DNA of 22,047 nt. Source: an uncultured Woeseiaceae bacterium. Its GTDB lineage: Bacteria > Pseudomonadota > Gammaproteobacteria > Steroidobacterales > Woeseiaceae. Made by a program: the position numbers and the translations under genes. The stretch covers positions 1 through 22,047 of the forward strand of contig CALZHX010000005.1 in assembly GCA_945787435.1 (NCBI GenBank), written 5' to 3'. Positions 1-7,623 of the stretch are shown here, in pieces. Each line of letters starts with the position of its first letter. Position 1 is the first letter of the stretch. The notes beneath the pieces are model-generated. The model saw only the letters and a program-made list of their open reading frames with translations, searched no databases and was not told the DNA's origin.

Positions 1-1157
1 GAGACCGCTATCGTGATCTCGTCCGCCGTCTCGAGTTCTGAAGGGATGAGCGTCACGTAGTAGACATCGCCGGGCATGATCTGGAAGCCAAACCACTGTT
101 CAAGCGCCGGCACGATAACCGGCACATTGATCGCGACGACGATGCCGAGCAACACGCCGACAATCACGCCGGCCCAGCCAATGATCGCACCCTGAATAAA
201 AAAGACACGCACGACACCACCCGCTTTCATACCGAGCGTGCGTAGAACTGCAATGTCGTTGGTCTTATCCGTCACGACCATAACCAGGCTGGCCACGATA
301 TTGAACGCCGCCACGCCAATGATCAGCGACAGGATCAGTGACATCATCATTTTCTCGAGACGGATGGCGCGAAAGTAACTGGCGTTTTCAATAGTCCAGT
401 CACTCGCAATGACCGCGTCACCGAGTCTGTTTCGCAACCCGGCGGAAATCGCAGGTGCCTGCATGACATCATGCGCACGGTAGCGGATCGCAGTCACCTC
501 GTCGCCAATGTCGAGGACCGCGGCAGCGTCGCGCGCATTAACCAGGGCGAGGACGCTGTCGTGCTCTTGCAGTCCAGCTTCGAACACACCACGCAAAATG
601 AATCGTTCCAGTCGTGGCTCCAGCATGCCATCACCTACCGGGCGCGGTATCAGGAGCACAACACCGTCACCGAGGCGGACACCGAGGTCAAGCGCGAGCA
701 AGCGACCGAGAATGACGCTGCGACTACCAGGCTGCAGGCTATCCAATGAGCCTTCAATGAGATTGATCAGGTCACCTGACATTGCCGCTTCGTAATCCGG
801 ATCCACGCCGTGCACGAGGACCGCCTGCAGGTCGCGACCAGATTGAATCATGCCCTCCATGTGCACGAACGGTGCGGCAGCGGCTACGCCGGGCTCCGAC
901 GCGACTTCGTCGCGCAATGACCGCCAGTCTTCGGTGATTCGCGCCGGGCCTGTCACATTGCCATGCGCCGACATGCTCAGCAGGCGGTTCCGCAGTTCGC
1001 CCTCGAAACCGTTCATGACCGAGAGAATAACAATCAGCGCCGCCACACCCAGTGCTATTCCCAACAGGGAAATGAGCGTGATGAATGAGACAAACCGGGT
1101 ACGGCGCTTCGCCCTCAGATAGCGAAGCCCGACAAGGAATTCAACGGGGCTGATCAT
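1..1157 (-). CDS. Lipoprotein-releasing ABC permease, LolC/LolE family (3' part outside window)
   Basis: Inner-membrane permease of the Lol system, which extracts mature lipoproteins from the inner membrane and hands them to the periplasmic carrier LolA, powered by the ATPase LolD. The ATG at 1157-1155 opens a frame of 385 codons that runs off the left edge. It starts MISPVEFLVGLRYLRAKRR, the usual LolC/LolE opening, followed by a first membrane helix (about residues 21-47) ending in LSVMNGFEGELRNRLL. A large periplasmic domain follows. Near residues 265-290 comes EKMMMSLILSLIIGVAAFNI, the second helix, and a third helix lies at about 315-340. Compared with the roughly 415-residue family, only the last helix and tail are missing. 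LolC, LolE and the single-gene form LolF cannot be told apart here, because lolD and any partner permease lie outside. The start has only a weak ribosome-binding site. Confidence 0.93.
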   Translation of the reverse strand, partial: MISPVEFLVGLRYLRAKRRTRFVSFITLISLLGIALGVAALIVILSVMNGFEGELRNRLLSMSAHGNVTGPARITEDWRSLRDEVASEPGVAAAAPFVHMEGMIQSGRDLQAVLVHGVDPDYEAAMSGDLINLIEGSLDSLQPGSRSVILGRLLALDLGVRLGDGVVLLIPRPVGDGMLEPRLERFILRGVFEAGLQEHDSVLALVNARDAAAVLDIGDEVTAIRYRAHDVMQAPAISAGLRNRLGDAVIASDWTIENASYFRAIRLEKMMMSLILSLIIGVAAFNIVASLVMVVTDKTNDIAVLRTLGMKAGGVVRVFFIQGAIIGWAGVIVGVLLGIVVAINVPVIVPALEQWFGFQIMPGDVYYVTLIPSELETADEITIAV

Positions 1158-1256
1158 CGCAACGCATTAAACCACATTAGAATCGTGACGTGATTCACAA
1201 AAACGAAAATCGCTTAAAAACCTTTGAAATCAACTGTTTTTTGACCACACTTTGAG

Positions 1257-1265
1257 TGATATAGT
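1257..1265 (+). promoter_or_regulatory. Extended -10 promoter for the small secreted-protein gene
   Basis: TGATATAGT fits the extended -10 form TGnTATAAT with one mismatch. No good -35 sits at normal spacing, although a T-rich tract (1237-1242) lies 17 bases upstream; an extended -10 can work without one. It lies in the 134-base divergent gap (1158-1291), 26 bases before the ATG at 1292, and a clear AAGGAG ribosome site follows at 1278-1283. Prediction from sequence only. I see no convincing promoter for the leftward lol gene in the same gap. Confidence 0.45.
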
Positions 1266-1291
1266 CGATCTCAATTGAAGGAGAAGCTGTC

Positions 1292-1579
1292 ATGGCGAAG
1301 CTACGAATTTTCACTGTATTGGCCCTGTTGTTCGGCGTTCTTGGGACGGTAAATGCCCAGACGTTGGAAATGGAAGGTGTGGCATCCGCATCTGACGGTG
1401 CACGGCCGAGTTCTGGCATGACGGCCGATAGTGTCGAGTCGAAGTTTGGCGCCCCGGAAGCGAAAGTCGCACCGGTTGGCGATCCGCCGATAACGCGCTG
1501 GGAATACAAGGACTTTGTTGTGTTCTTCGAGTATGACCGCGTGATTCACACCGTCGTCAAGCGCCACAAATCTAGCTAG
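1292..1579 (+). CDS. Small secreted conserved protein, BamE/SmpA-like (function unknown)
   Basis: A 95-residue protein. The first 22 residues form a typical Sec signal peptide: lysine and arginine, then a hydrophobic core, then VNA before Q23, so the mature form would be about 73 residues in the periplasm. The mature part contains VESKFGAP, a proline-rich VAPVGDPPITRWEY segment and FVVFFEYDRVIHTVV. The order of helix with 'GxP', then W-E-Y, then F-x-Y-D-x-V recalls the small BamE/SmpA-like fold, in which a helical hairpin packs on a short sheet. I recognise it as a conserved gammaproteobacterial unknown often seen near mfd, but no activity can be assigned. The ATG start is supported by AAGGAG eight bases upstream. 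It has its own promoter and a strong terminator, so it is probably transcribed alone. It has no lipobox cysteine, so it is not a lipoprotein. Confidence 0.85.
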   Translation: MAKLRIFTVLALLFGVLGTVNAQTLEMEGVASASDGARPSSGMTADSVESKFGAPEAKVAPVGDPPITRWEYKDFVVFFEYDRVIHTVVKRHKSS

Positions 1580-1590
1580 AGATCCTTAGA

Positions 1591-1626
1591 AAACGCCCGG
1601 GCAGGAAACTGCCCGGGCGTTTTTTT
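1591..1626 (+). terminator. Strong intrinsic terminator
   Basis: A perfect 13-base-pair hairpin: the left arm at 1591-1603 (AAACGCCCGGGCA) pairs with 1610-1622 around the six-base loop GGAAAC. A run of T continues to 1626. It begins 11 bases after the stop codon of the small secreted-protein gene and ends 39 bases before the mfd start. Its GC-rich core and T tract make it the clearest terminator in the window. Confidence 0.93.
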
Positions 1627-1627
1627 G

Positions 1628-1636
1628 TGTGATAAT
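1628..1636 (+). promoter_or_regulatory. Extended -10 promoter for mfd
   Basis: TGTGATAAT is an extended -10 element (TGn plus GATAAT, one mismatch to TATAAT). It starts directly after the T tract of the upstream terminator, so any -35 contact would fall at about 1608-1613, inside the terminator hairpin. A start near 1643 would leave a leader of only about 23 bases before the GTG at 1666. That leader has no obvious Shine-Dalgarno sequence. Confidence 0.5.
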
Positions 1637-1665
1637 CCCGAGCCGCGAAGTCAAGACCCAAGCTT

Positions 1666-4600
1666 GTGGCTCAACAACCCTTCCTCATCAGCGCGACGCA
1701 GAATCTCCCGCGGCCCGGGCAACCGTTTGGCTGGGGGCAGCTTATTGGCGCGAGCGCCGCACTGGCGACTGCAGAGCTGGCTGCCGCGCAGGACAGTCCT
1801 GTCGTTGTACTTGCCGAGGATCCACGCCAGGCCGACCAACTCGAAGCGGCCATCCGCTTTTTTGCGGGTGGCGATCTGGAGGTGCATCATTTCGTAGAAT
1901 GGGAAACGCTCCCCTGGGATAATTTTTCACCGCATCAGGACATCATCTCGGAGCGACTGTCGGTTCTCGCGACGATGAGCGGCATGGCGACCGGCGTGCT
2001 TATCGCATCTGCACCGGTCCTGCTGCAAAAGCTCCCGCCGATCGACTATGTCGCCGCACGATCCCTGTCACTACGAAGCGGTCAGGCATTGCCGCGGGAT
2101 GACTTTGTCGACTCGCTCATCTCGGCAGGCTACCTGCGAGTACCGCAGGTCAGTGAGCACGGCGAGTTTGCCGTCCGCGGCTCCCTGATCGATATCTATC
2201 CAATGGGATCTGCACAGCCGATCCGCATCGACTTTTTCGACGACGACATCGAGTCCCTGCGTTACTTTTCCCCGGGAACCCAGTTGTCCGGCGACATTAT
2301 CGAACAGGTCGAGGTTCTTCCGGCACGTGAGATTCCACTCGACGTTGATTCGATACGAGGATTTCGCGAGCGCTATCGCGAGAGGTTCGAGGGCCAGCCC
2401 GCCAAGTCCCGCGTCTATCGCGAGATTTCCGACGGCATTGCGCACGGTGGCATCGAGTACTACCTGCCTTTGTTTTTTGAATCGACTGCTACCCTGCTCG
2501 ACTACGTGCCGCCGAGCTGCCTGATGCTCGTACCGCAGGGAATAGAAGGCATTCTCGGCCAGGCATGGCATGAGATTGAAGAGCGTTACGAATTGAGCCG
2601 CCTGGATCCCGAGCGACCGATACTGTCGATAGAAGAAACGTTCAACTCGCCGAACGACATGCTGGCTCGATTGGGCGGCCTGCGGCAGATTCGTTACTCC
2701 GCACAATCCCTCGCCGATCACGGCAATAACACCAACCTGCCAACCCGACTGCCTCCCGCACTGAAAATCGAGGCACGCTATGAAGACGCAGCCGGTGCCC
2801 TGATGCGCTTTCTCGACGAGTTCGACGGGCGCGTGTTGTTTACGAGCGATTCCGCCGGCCGACGCGAGCAGATCTACGAGTTGCTTGCGGGGCGTAATCT
2901 TGACCTGATTCGCGTCGACGACTGGAGCTCGTTCAGCGCGGTTTCCCAGCGTGTTGGCGTTGCTATCGCTCCGCTGGAGAACGGCGTTGTACTGACCGCC
3001 GCGAACATCGCAATCATCAGTGAACAGCAGCTGTTCGGTGAACGAGTACGGCAAAAGACGCGGCGGCGACGCACCGAGCGCGATCCTGAGACTATCATCC
3101 GTCAGCTTGACGACCTGGAAGCCGGGTCTCCGGTCGTGCACGCGGAGTACGGTGTCGGTCGCTACCAGGGCCTGACGACGCTCGAAGCTGGCGGCATCAT
3201 TGCTGAGTTCCTCGAACTGCAGTACGCGGATGGCGACAAGCTATATGTGCCCGTGCATGCGCTTGAACTGATTTCGCGCTTCACCGGGGCGTCCGCCGAC
3301 AACGCCCCTCTGCATCGTCTTGGCAGCGACCAGTGGGCCAAGGCGCGCAAGCGCGCAATACGCAAAATTCGTGACGTCGCGGCAGAACTGCTCGATGTCT
3401 ACGCGCGCCGCGCGGCAAGACCGGGGCATCGCTTCAACTGGCCTGAGGGTGACTACCGCGCATTTGAGAGCGATTTTGCGTTCGAGCCTACGGAGGACCA
3501 GGCACGCACGATTGATGAGGTACTGGCTGACCTCGCGTCGGACAGCCCGATGGACCGCATCGTTTGCGGCGACGTCGGCTTCGGCAAAACCGAGGTAGCA
3601 TTACGAGCCTCTTTCGCCGCCGTGCACGGTGGCAAACAGGTTGCAATCCTCGTACCCACGACATTACTTGCGCAGCAACATGGACAGAACTTCAACGACC
3701 GATTCGCTGACTGGCCGGTGCGAGTCGAGGTGTTGTCACGCTTCCAGTCCGCCAAAGCCGTCAAATCAGTCGTCGAAGGGCTGAAGTCGGGCAGTGTCGA
3801 CATCGTCATAGGCACTCATCGACTGCTGCAATACGTCAAGGACATCAAAGATATCGGGCTCGTAATCATTGATGAGGAACATCGCTTTGGTGTGCGCCAC
3901 AAGGAGGCGATCAAGTCACTGCGAAGTGAGATCGACGTGCTGACTTTGACCGCTACGCCGATTCCGAGAACGCTCAACATGGCACTGGGCGGTATTCGGG
4001 ACATGTCTCTGATCACTACACCGCCGGCCGACCGGCTTGCGGTCAAGACGTTCGTTACCGAATGGAACGATGTCCTGGTTCGCGAGGCCTGCCTACGCGA
4101 AATCAAGCGTGGCGGTCAGGTGTATTTCATTCACAATCGTGTTGAAGACATCGGCCGGGTCGGTGAACAATTGTCGAAACTGGTACCGGAGGCGCGGATA
4201 CGTATTGGTCATGGCCAGATGCCCGAACGTGAGCTTGAACAGGTCATGCTGGATTTCTACCATCGGCGCTTTAACATCCTGCTCTGCACGACGATTGTCG
4301 AAAGCGGCATTGATGTGCCGACCGCCAACACGATTATCATCAACCGTGCAGACCGATTCGGCCTGGCGCAGCTGCACCAGCTTCGCGGTCGTGTCGGCCG
4401 CTCGCACCATCGCGCGTTTGCCTATCTTGTCGCGCCACCCAAGGCGGCAATGACAGCTGATGCCGTCAAACGACTCGAGGCCATCGATTCGCTCGAGGAC
4501 CTCGGCTCGGGATTCACGTTGGCAACACATGATCTCGAAATTCGTGGTGCCGGCGAACTACTTGGGGATACGCAAAGCGGGCAAATTCAGGAAATCGGCT

Positions 4601-5124
4601 TTTCGCTGTACACGGAACTGCTCGGCCGCGCTGTCGATTCCTTGCGCGATGGCCGCGAGCCCGATCTTGACGGACCGCTGGATGCTGGCGTCGACATTAA
4701 TCTGCACGTGCCTGCATTGTTGCCCGATGACTATGTGCCGGACGTGCACTTGCGACTCATCCTGTACAAACGCATCTCGGGCTGCGATTCGCAGGAAGAT
4801 CTGCGCGAGCTGCAGGTTGAACTCATCGACCGCTTCGGCCTGCTTCCACCTGCTGCAAAGAACTTGTTGCGCATGGCATCGATCAAGCAGCGGGCAGCCA
4901 CACTCGGCATCGAGAAGATCGACGCTGCGGAAAGTGGGGGCTACATTGTTTTTGGCAAGGAGAGCAAGGTTGACCCAGTCGAACTGATCAGCTTGGTGCA
5001 AAATGACGGCCAGACGTTCAAATTGCAGGGCTCGCACAGGCTGCAGTTTCGTCAGGATCTAAGTAATCTGGACACTCGCTTCAAAAACATCGAGAAACTC
5101 CTCGAAAAGCTTGCGGTCAAATAG
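1666..5124 (+). CDS. mfd: Transcription-repair coupling factor Mfd
   Basis: Mfd binds RNA polymerase stalled at DNA damage, pushes it off with its DNA translocase and recruits UvrA to start nucleotide excision repair. The 1152-residue length is normal for the family. The UvrB-homology region fills roughly residues 1-350 (for example EWETLPWDNFSPHQD). The CarD-like polymerase-interaction domain is near 480-560 (GSPVVHAEYGVGRYQGL). The SF2 translocase follows, with Walker A GDVGFGKTE at about 635-643, the DEEH box at 736-739, and motif VI RGRVGRS at 907-913. The C-terminal TRCF domain completes it. The start is GTG, giving MAQQPFL; no in-frame start lies nearer the promoter. It has its own extended -10 promoter, and csiV follows after 22 bases, so the two are probably co-transcribed. 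Confidence 0.98.
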   Translation: MAQQPFLISATQNLPRPGQPFGWGQLIGASAALATAELAAAQDSPVVVLAEDPRQADQLEAAIRFFAGGDLEVHHFVEWETLPWDNFSPHQDIISERLSVLATMSGMATGVLIASAPVLLQKLPPIDYVAARSLSLRSGQALPRDDFVDSLISAGYLRVPQVSEHGEFAVRGSLIDIYPMGSAQPIRIDFFDDDIESLRYFSPGTQLSGDIIEQVEVLPAREIPLDVDSIRGFRERYRERFEGQPAKSRVYREISDGIAHGGIEYYLPLFFESTATLLDYVPPSCLMLVPQGIEGILGQAWHEIEERYELSRLDPERPILSIEETFNSPNDMLARLGGLRQIRYSAQSLADHGNNTNLPTRLPPALKIEARYEDAAGALMRFLDEFDGRVLFTSDSAGRREQIYELLAGRNLDLIRVDDWSSFSAVSQRVGVAIAPLENGVVLTAANIAIISEQQLFGERVRQKTRRRRTERDPETIIRQLDDLEAGSPVVHAEYGVGRYQGLTTLEAGGIIAEFLELQYADGDKLYVPVHALELISRFTGASADNAPLHRLGSDQWAKARKRAIRKIRDVAAELLDVYARRAARPGHRFNWPEGDYRAFESDFAFEPTEDQARTIDEVLADLASDSPMDRIVCGDVGFGKTEVALRASFAAVHGGKQVAILVPTTLLAQQHGQNFNDRFADWPVRVEVLSRFQSAKAVKSVVEGLKSGSVDIVIGTHRLLQYVKDIKDIGLVIIDEEHRFGVRHKEAIKSLRSEIDVLTLTATPIPRTLNMALGGIRDMSLITTPPADRLAVKTFVTEWNDVLVREACLREIKRGGQVYFIHNRVEDIGRVGEQLSKLVPEARIRIGHGQMPERELEQVMLDFYHRRFNILLCTTIVESGIDVPTANTIIINRADRFGLAQLHQLRGRVGRSHHRAFAYLVAPPKAAMTADAVKRLEAIDSLEDLGSGFTLATHDLEIRGAGELLGDTQSGQIQEIGFSLYTELLGRAVDSLRDGREPDLDGPLDAGVDINLHVPALLPDDYVPDVHLRLILYKRISGCDSQEDLRELQVELIDRFGLLPPAAKNLLRMASIKQRAATLGIEKIDAAESGGYIVFGKESKVDPVELISLVQNDGQTFKLQGSHRLQFRQDLSNLDTRFKNIEKLLEKLAVK

Positions 5125-5146
5125 CCGGAACTCCGAGAATAGGCCT

Positions 5147-6043
5147 ATGAATAAAATTGCCATGTTATTGACGACAGCGCTGTTCCTGTCACCTGCAACC
5201 GCGCAGCAGGCCATCGACGACGAATTGGTCGAGGAACAGCCGGTGCGTCGCTATACAGTTGAGGTCATTGTCTTCTCCTACGAAGAGGATGTGTCGGTCG
5301 GCTCTGAGATATTTCTCCCGGACGATCCGCCGCCCGGGGAGGAACTGCTCCTTGATGAAGATGGTTATCCGATTCTCGCCAACGAGGAGCCCGCCCCTGT
5401 CTTCAGCGACCACATGACAACAGCGGACGATGAAGTTATCGAGGAGGAAGCGCTACCTGTGTGGGCCGTGGTTCTGTCCATGGACCCTGATATAAGCGGT
5501 GCAGATGCCAGTGAATCGAATCCATTCCAACTGGTTCGCCTGCCCGAGGAAGAGTTCACCCTTGTGGACGCCGCACGAAAATTCGAATTGCTGGATGCCT
5601 ACGAGACGATGATGCACTTCGGCTGGACGCAGCCGACGTTCCTCGAAGAAGAGACGCCGGCCATTGAGCTCAGTCTGCTGGCGGAACCCCCTGAGGGACT
5701 CAATGGAACATTAACTCTGTACCTGAGCCGCTACCTCCACCTGGTCGTCGACCTCGCGCTCGATGCGCCGGACGAGTTCGAGAAAGAAGTTGTCGACGAC
5801 GACTCCTTTTTCAGCTTCGGTGACGCCAGGGCGCGATATGGCAATGACTACGCGGTCGATCCCCTGCCAGTGCGGTTCCGTATTCAGGAGAACCGCATCC
5901 TCAAGAATGGTGAGTTGCGCTACTTCGATCACCCGAAATTCGGTATTCTCGCAAAAGTCACGCGTGTCGAAGAGCCCGAGGAAGAGGACGATGGCAGTGT
6001 GATCGGCGAGCCCGGGACACTAGCCGGACGAACTGCTCAGTAG
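5147..6043 (+). CDS. csiV: CsiV-family periplasmic peptidoglycan-binding protein
   Basis: A 298-residue secreted protein of the CsiV family, named for cell-shape integrity in Vibrio, where it binds peptidoglycan and supports LpoA-dependent wall synthesis. I chose the ATG at 5147 rather than the in-frame ATG at 5111 because 5147 begins directly with a signal peptide (MNKIAMLLTTALFLSPATA, cut before Q20) and does not overlap mfd. Family hallmarks are RRYTVEVIVFSY at residues 34-45, a beta segment YLSRYLHLVVDLAL, RFRIQENRILKNGELRYFDHP ending near residue 263, and FGILAKV just after. It is strongly acidic and ends in a Glu/Asp-rich tail. It sits 22 bases after mfd, a placement I recall for csiV homologues in other gammaproteobacteria. 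Its last 24 bases overlap the convergent GGDEF-like gene. Confidence 0.85.
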   Translation: MNKIAMLLTTALFLSPATAQQAIDDELVEEQPVRRYTVEVIVFSYEEDVSVGSEIFLPDDPPPGEELLLDEDGYPILANEEPAPVFSDHMTTADDEVIEEEALPVWAVVLSMDPDISGADASESNPFQLVRLPEEEFTLVDAARKFELLDAYETMMHFGWTQPTFLEEETPAIELSLLAEPPEGLNGTLTLYLSRYLHLVVDLALDAPDEFEKEVVDDDSFFSFGDARARYGNDYAVDPLPVRFRIQENRILKNGELRYFDHPKFGILAKVTRVEEPEEEDDGSVIGEPGTLAGRTAQ

Positions 6044-6889
6044 ATCATCCAGAAATTCGGCCGCGGTCTGATTTTCCGCCGATCCTACCCCGACCCGGAA
6101 CGACACGGTGACAAATCGCGAAACCGTCGAACGCGGGTGATGCAGGCCGAGTTCGCGAACCGCCGACGAAATTCGAGACGCAAACTCGAGCACGCCATCT
6201 TCATCCGATGCATGCGACAACACGGCGAGTTCGGCATCATTAACCCTGCCCACCACATCACTCGCTCGCCTTAGACAGCGGCGTATTGCCCGCCCGACTC
6301 GTCGCAAACAGGAATCCGCTGCGTGACGCCCGAAGACCTCAACGTAGGCATCAAATTCGTCAAGGGTGAATACGACCAGCGACAACGCGCTGTTCTCTCT
6401 CGCCGCGACAGCCCAATCGTGCTCCAGGACCTCGCGAAACGCGCTCTCATTCGTCAGCCCTGTAACCGGATCATCGCGCGACAGGTCACGAATTCGGCGT
6501 TTGGCTTTCAGCAGCGCATGGTGCATATCGCTGCCGCCTACAGCAGAGGTACCACCACGCCAGAATGCCACGTAATAGCGTGCGTCTGACTCGTCCGGCA
6601 ACTGCAAGGGCTTTAGCGCCAGCAAGTACTCCTTGCCACCCAACTCAATTGGAAAGCTGGTCTCCTGCTGGGAGCGCACAGTCTCGGAAATCTCGAGCGC
6701 CAGATCGCGTCCTACGAGCTGCTCAATGACATCGGCAAACGGTTTTTCGCGTATGTTTTCACCCGTGATGGATTCAAACGCCTGGTTGCTGAGCTCAACC
6801 GGCCAGTCCGAATGATCGACACGCACGATGACCAGCGGTTCAGCTGTTGCTTTGATGACCTGTTCCAGAATTTTGCGATTAATCGACAT
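6020..6889 (-). CDS. PAS plus degenerate GGDEF-domain protein
   Basis: A 289-residue soluble protein. Residues about 1-112 look like a PAS sensor fold (LEQVIKATAEPLVIVRV, LSNQAFESITGEN, then a beta-rich part ending VAFWRGG). A linker helix leads into a GGDEF-type domain from DPVTGLTNESAF (140-151) to the end. The signature motif that would be GGDEF reads NDAEL (217-221). The first metal-binding Asp aligns with T175, and the substrate-binding Asn-Asp pair aligns with V183-E184. Diguanylate cyclase activity is therefore unlikely. An RxxD inhibitory-site-like motif (R208, D211) is kept five residues before NDAEL, so it may bind c-di-GMP or act through partners; this is inference. Its ATG overlaps the stop of the phosphorylase gene by one base (TGATG), implying coupled translation. 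Its stop lies inside the end of csiV on the other strand. Confidence 0.82.
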   Translation of the reverse strand: MSINRKILEQVIKATAEPLVIVRVDHSDWPVELSNQAFESITGENIREKPFADVIEQLVGRDLALEISETVRSQQETSFPIELGGKEYLLALKPLQLPDESDARYYVAFWRGGTSAVGGSDMHHALLKAKRRIRDLSRDDPVTGLTNESAFREVLEHDWAVAARENSALSLVVFTLDEFDAYVEVFGRHAADSCLRRVGRAIRRCLRRASDVVGRVNDAELAVLSHASDEDGVLEFASRISSAVRELGLHHPRSTVSRFVTVSFRVGVGSAENQTAAEFLDDLLSSSSG

Positions 6890-7623
6890 CAGCGCGACCC
6901 GAAAAACTCCTTAAGCACCTGCATAGCCTGCGATCTGGCCGACAGGGTACTGGATTCAACGTCATCGTGTATTGGCTTTTCCCCACGCCCGGCGGCCTTG
7001 TTGACGATCAGCGACAGGCACGCATAATCCATGCCGAGCTCCATCGCAAGGCTGGCTTCGGGCATTGCAGTCATGCCGACATAGTCAGCACCATCACGCT
7101 CCAGGCGATCAACCTCAGCCGCTGATTCCAGTCGCGGACCCTGGGTCGCCGCATAGACGCCACCATCGAGGCAATCGACACCTGCCGCCTCGGCCGCTGC
7201 GAGAACTGCTGTGCGCAGGGCACGTGAGAATGGCTGGGTAAATTCGATATGCTCGAATCCGGACCCGGGTTCGTTATAGATCGTGTGCGCGCGACCCCAG
7301 GTATAGTCAATGATCTGATCCGGAACCGCGACCTGTCCGGGCTCGCGCACGTCCGATACAACCCCGACAGTGTTCAGCGCTATCACCGAGTCCGTGCCGA
7401 GTTCCTGCAGGGCGGCAAGATTCGCCCGATAATTGATAACGTGCGGCGGCAGCGAGTGATCCTCGCCGTGGCGCGGCAGGACCAGTACATTGCTGCCCGC
7501 GAAATTGACCGGGCAGACCGGGGCGGAAGGCTCTCCAAATCGAGTGTCGATGTGGCGAACTTCGCCGCTCGCCGCAAATGCCTCGAAACCGCTGCCAATA
7601 ATGATGGCGAATTGTTCACTCAT
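6889..7623 (-). CDS. S-methyl-5'-thioinosine phosphorylase (MTAP/PNP family)
   Basis: A 244-residue purine nucleoside phosphorylase of the MTAP family. It would split methylthioinosine with phosphate into hypoxanthine and methylthioribose-1-phosphate, salvaging the by-product of polyamine and autoinducer synthesis. The frame opens further upstream at 7686, but the ATG at 7623 forms a four-base ATGA overlap with the end of nagZ and gives MSEQFAIIIGSGFEAF, so I use it. Motifs are the phosphate loop IIGSGFE, LPRHGEDH, ALNTVG, GVYAATQGPRLES and GMTAMPEA (183-190). Residue N208 in IVNKAAG sits where true MTAP enzymes have Asp for 6-aminopurines; Asn suggests a 6-oxopurine, as in the Pseudomonas aeruginosa enzyme of nearly the same length. 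Substrate choice remains inferred. Confidence 0.86.
   Translation of the reverse strand: MSEQFAIIIGSGFEAFAASGEVRHIDTRFGEPSAPVCPVNFAGSNVLVLPRHGEDHSLPPHVINYRANLAALQELGTDSVIALNTVGVVSDVREPGQVAVPDQIIDYTWGRAHTIYNEPGSGFEHIEFTQPFSRALRTAVLAAAEAAGVDCLDGGVYAATQGPRLESAAEVDRLERDGADYVGMTAMPEASLAMELGMDYACLSLIVNKAAGRGEKPIHDDVESSTLSARSQAMQVLKEFFGSR

Noticed and set aside
2071..3141. Long leftward open frame (356 codons) opposite mfd
   Set aside because: It lies wholly inside the mfd coding sequence, has no recognisable domain, and its composition is what the antisense of a GC-rich gene gives.
4558..5037. Leftward open frame of 159 codons opposite the 3' part of mfd
   Set aside because: Shadow frame; the mfd C-terminal domain on the plus strand explains the coding signal.
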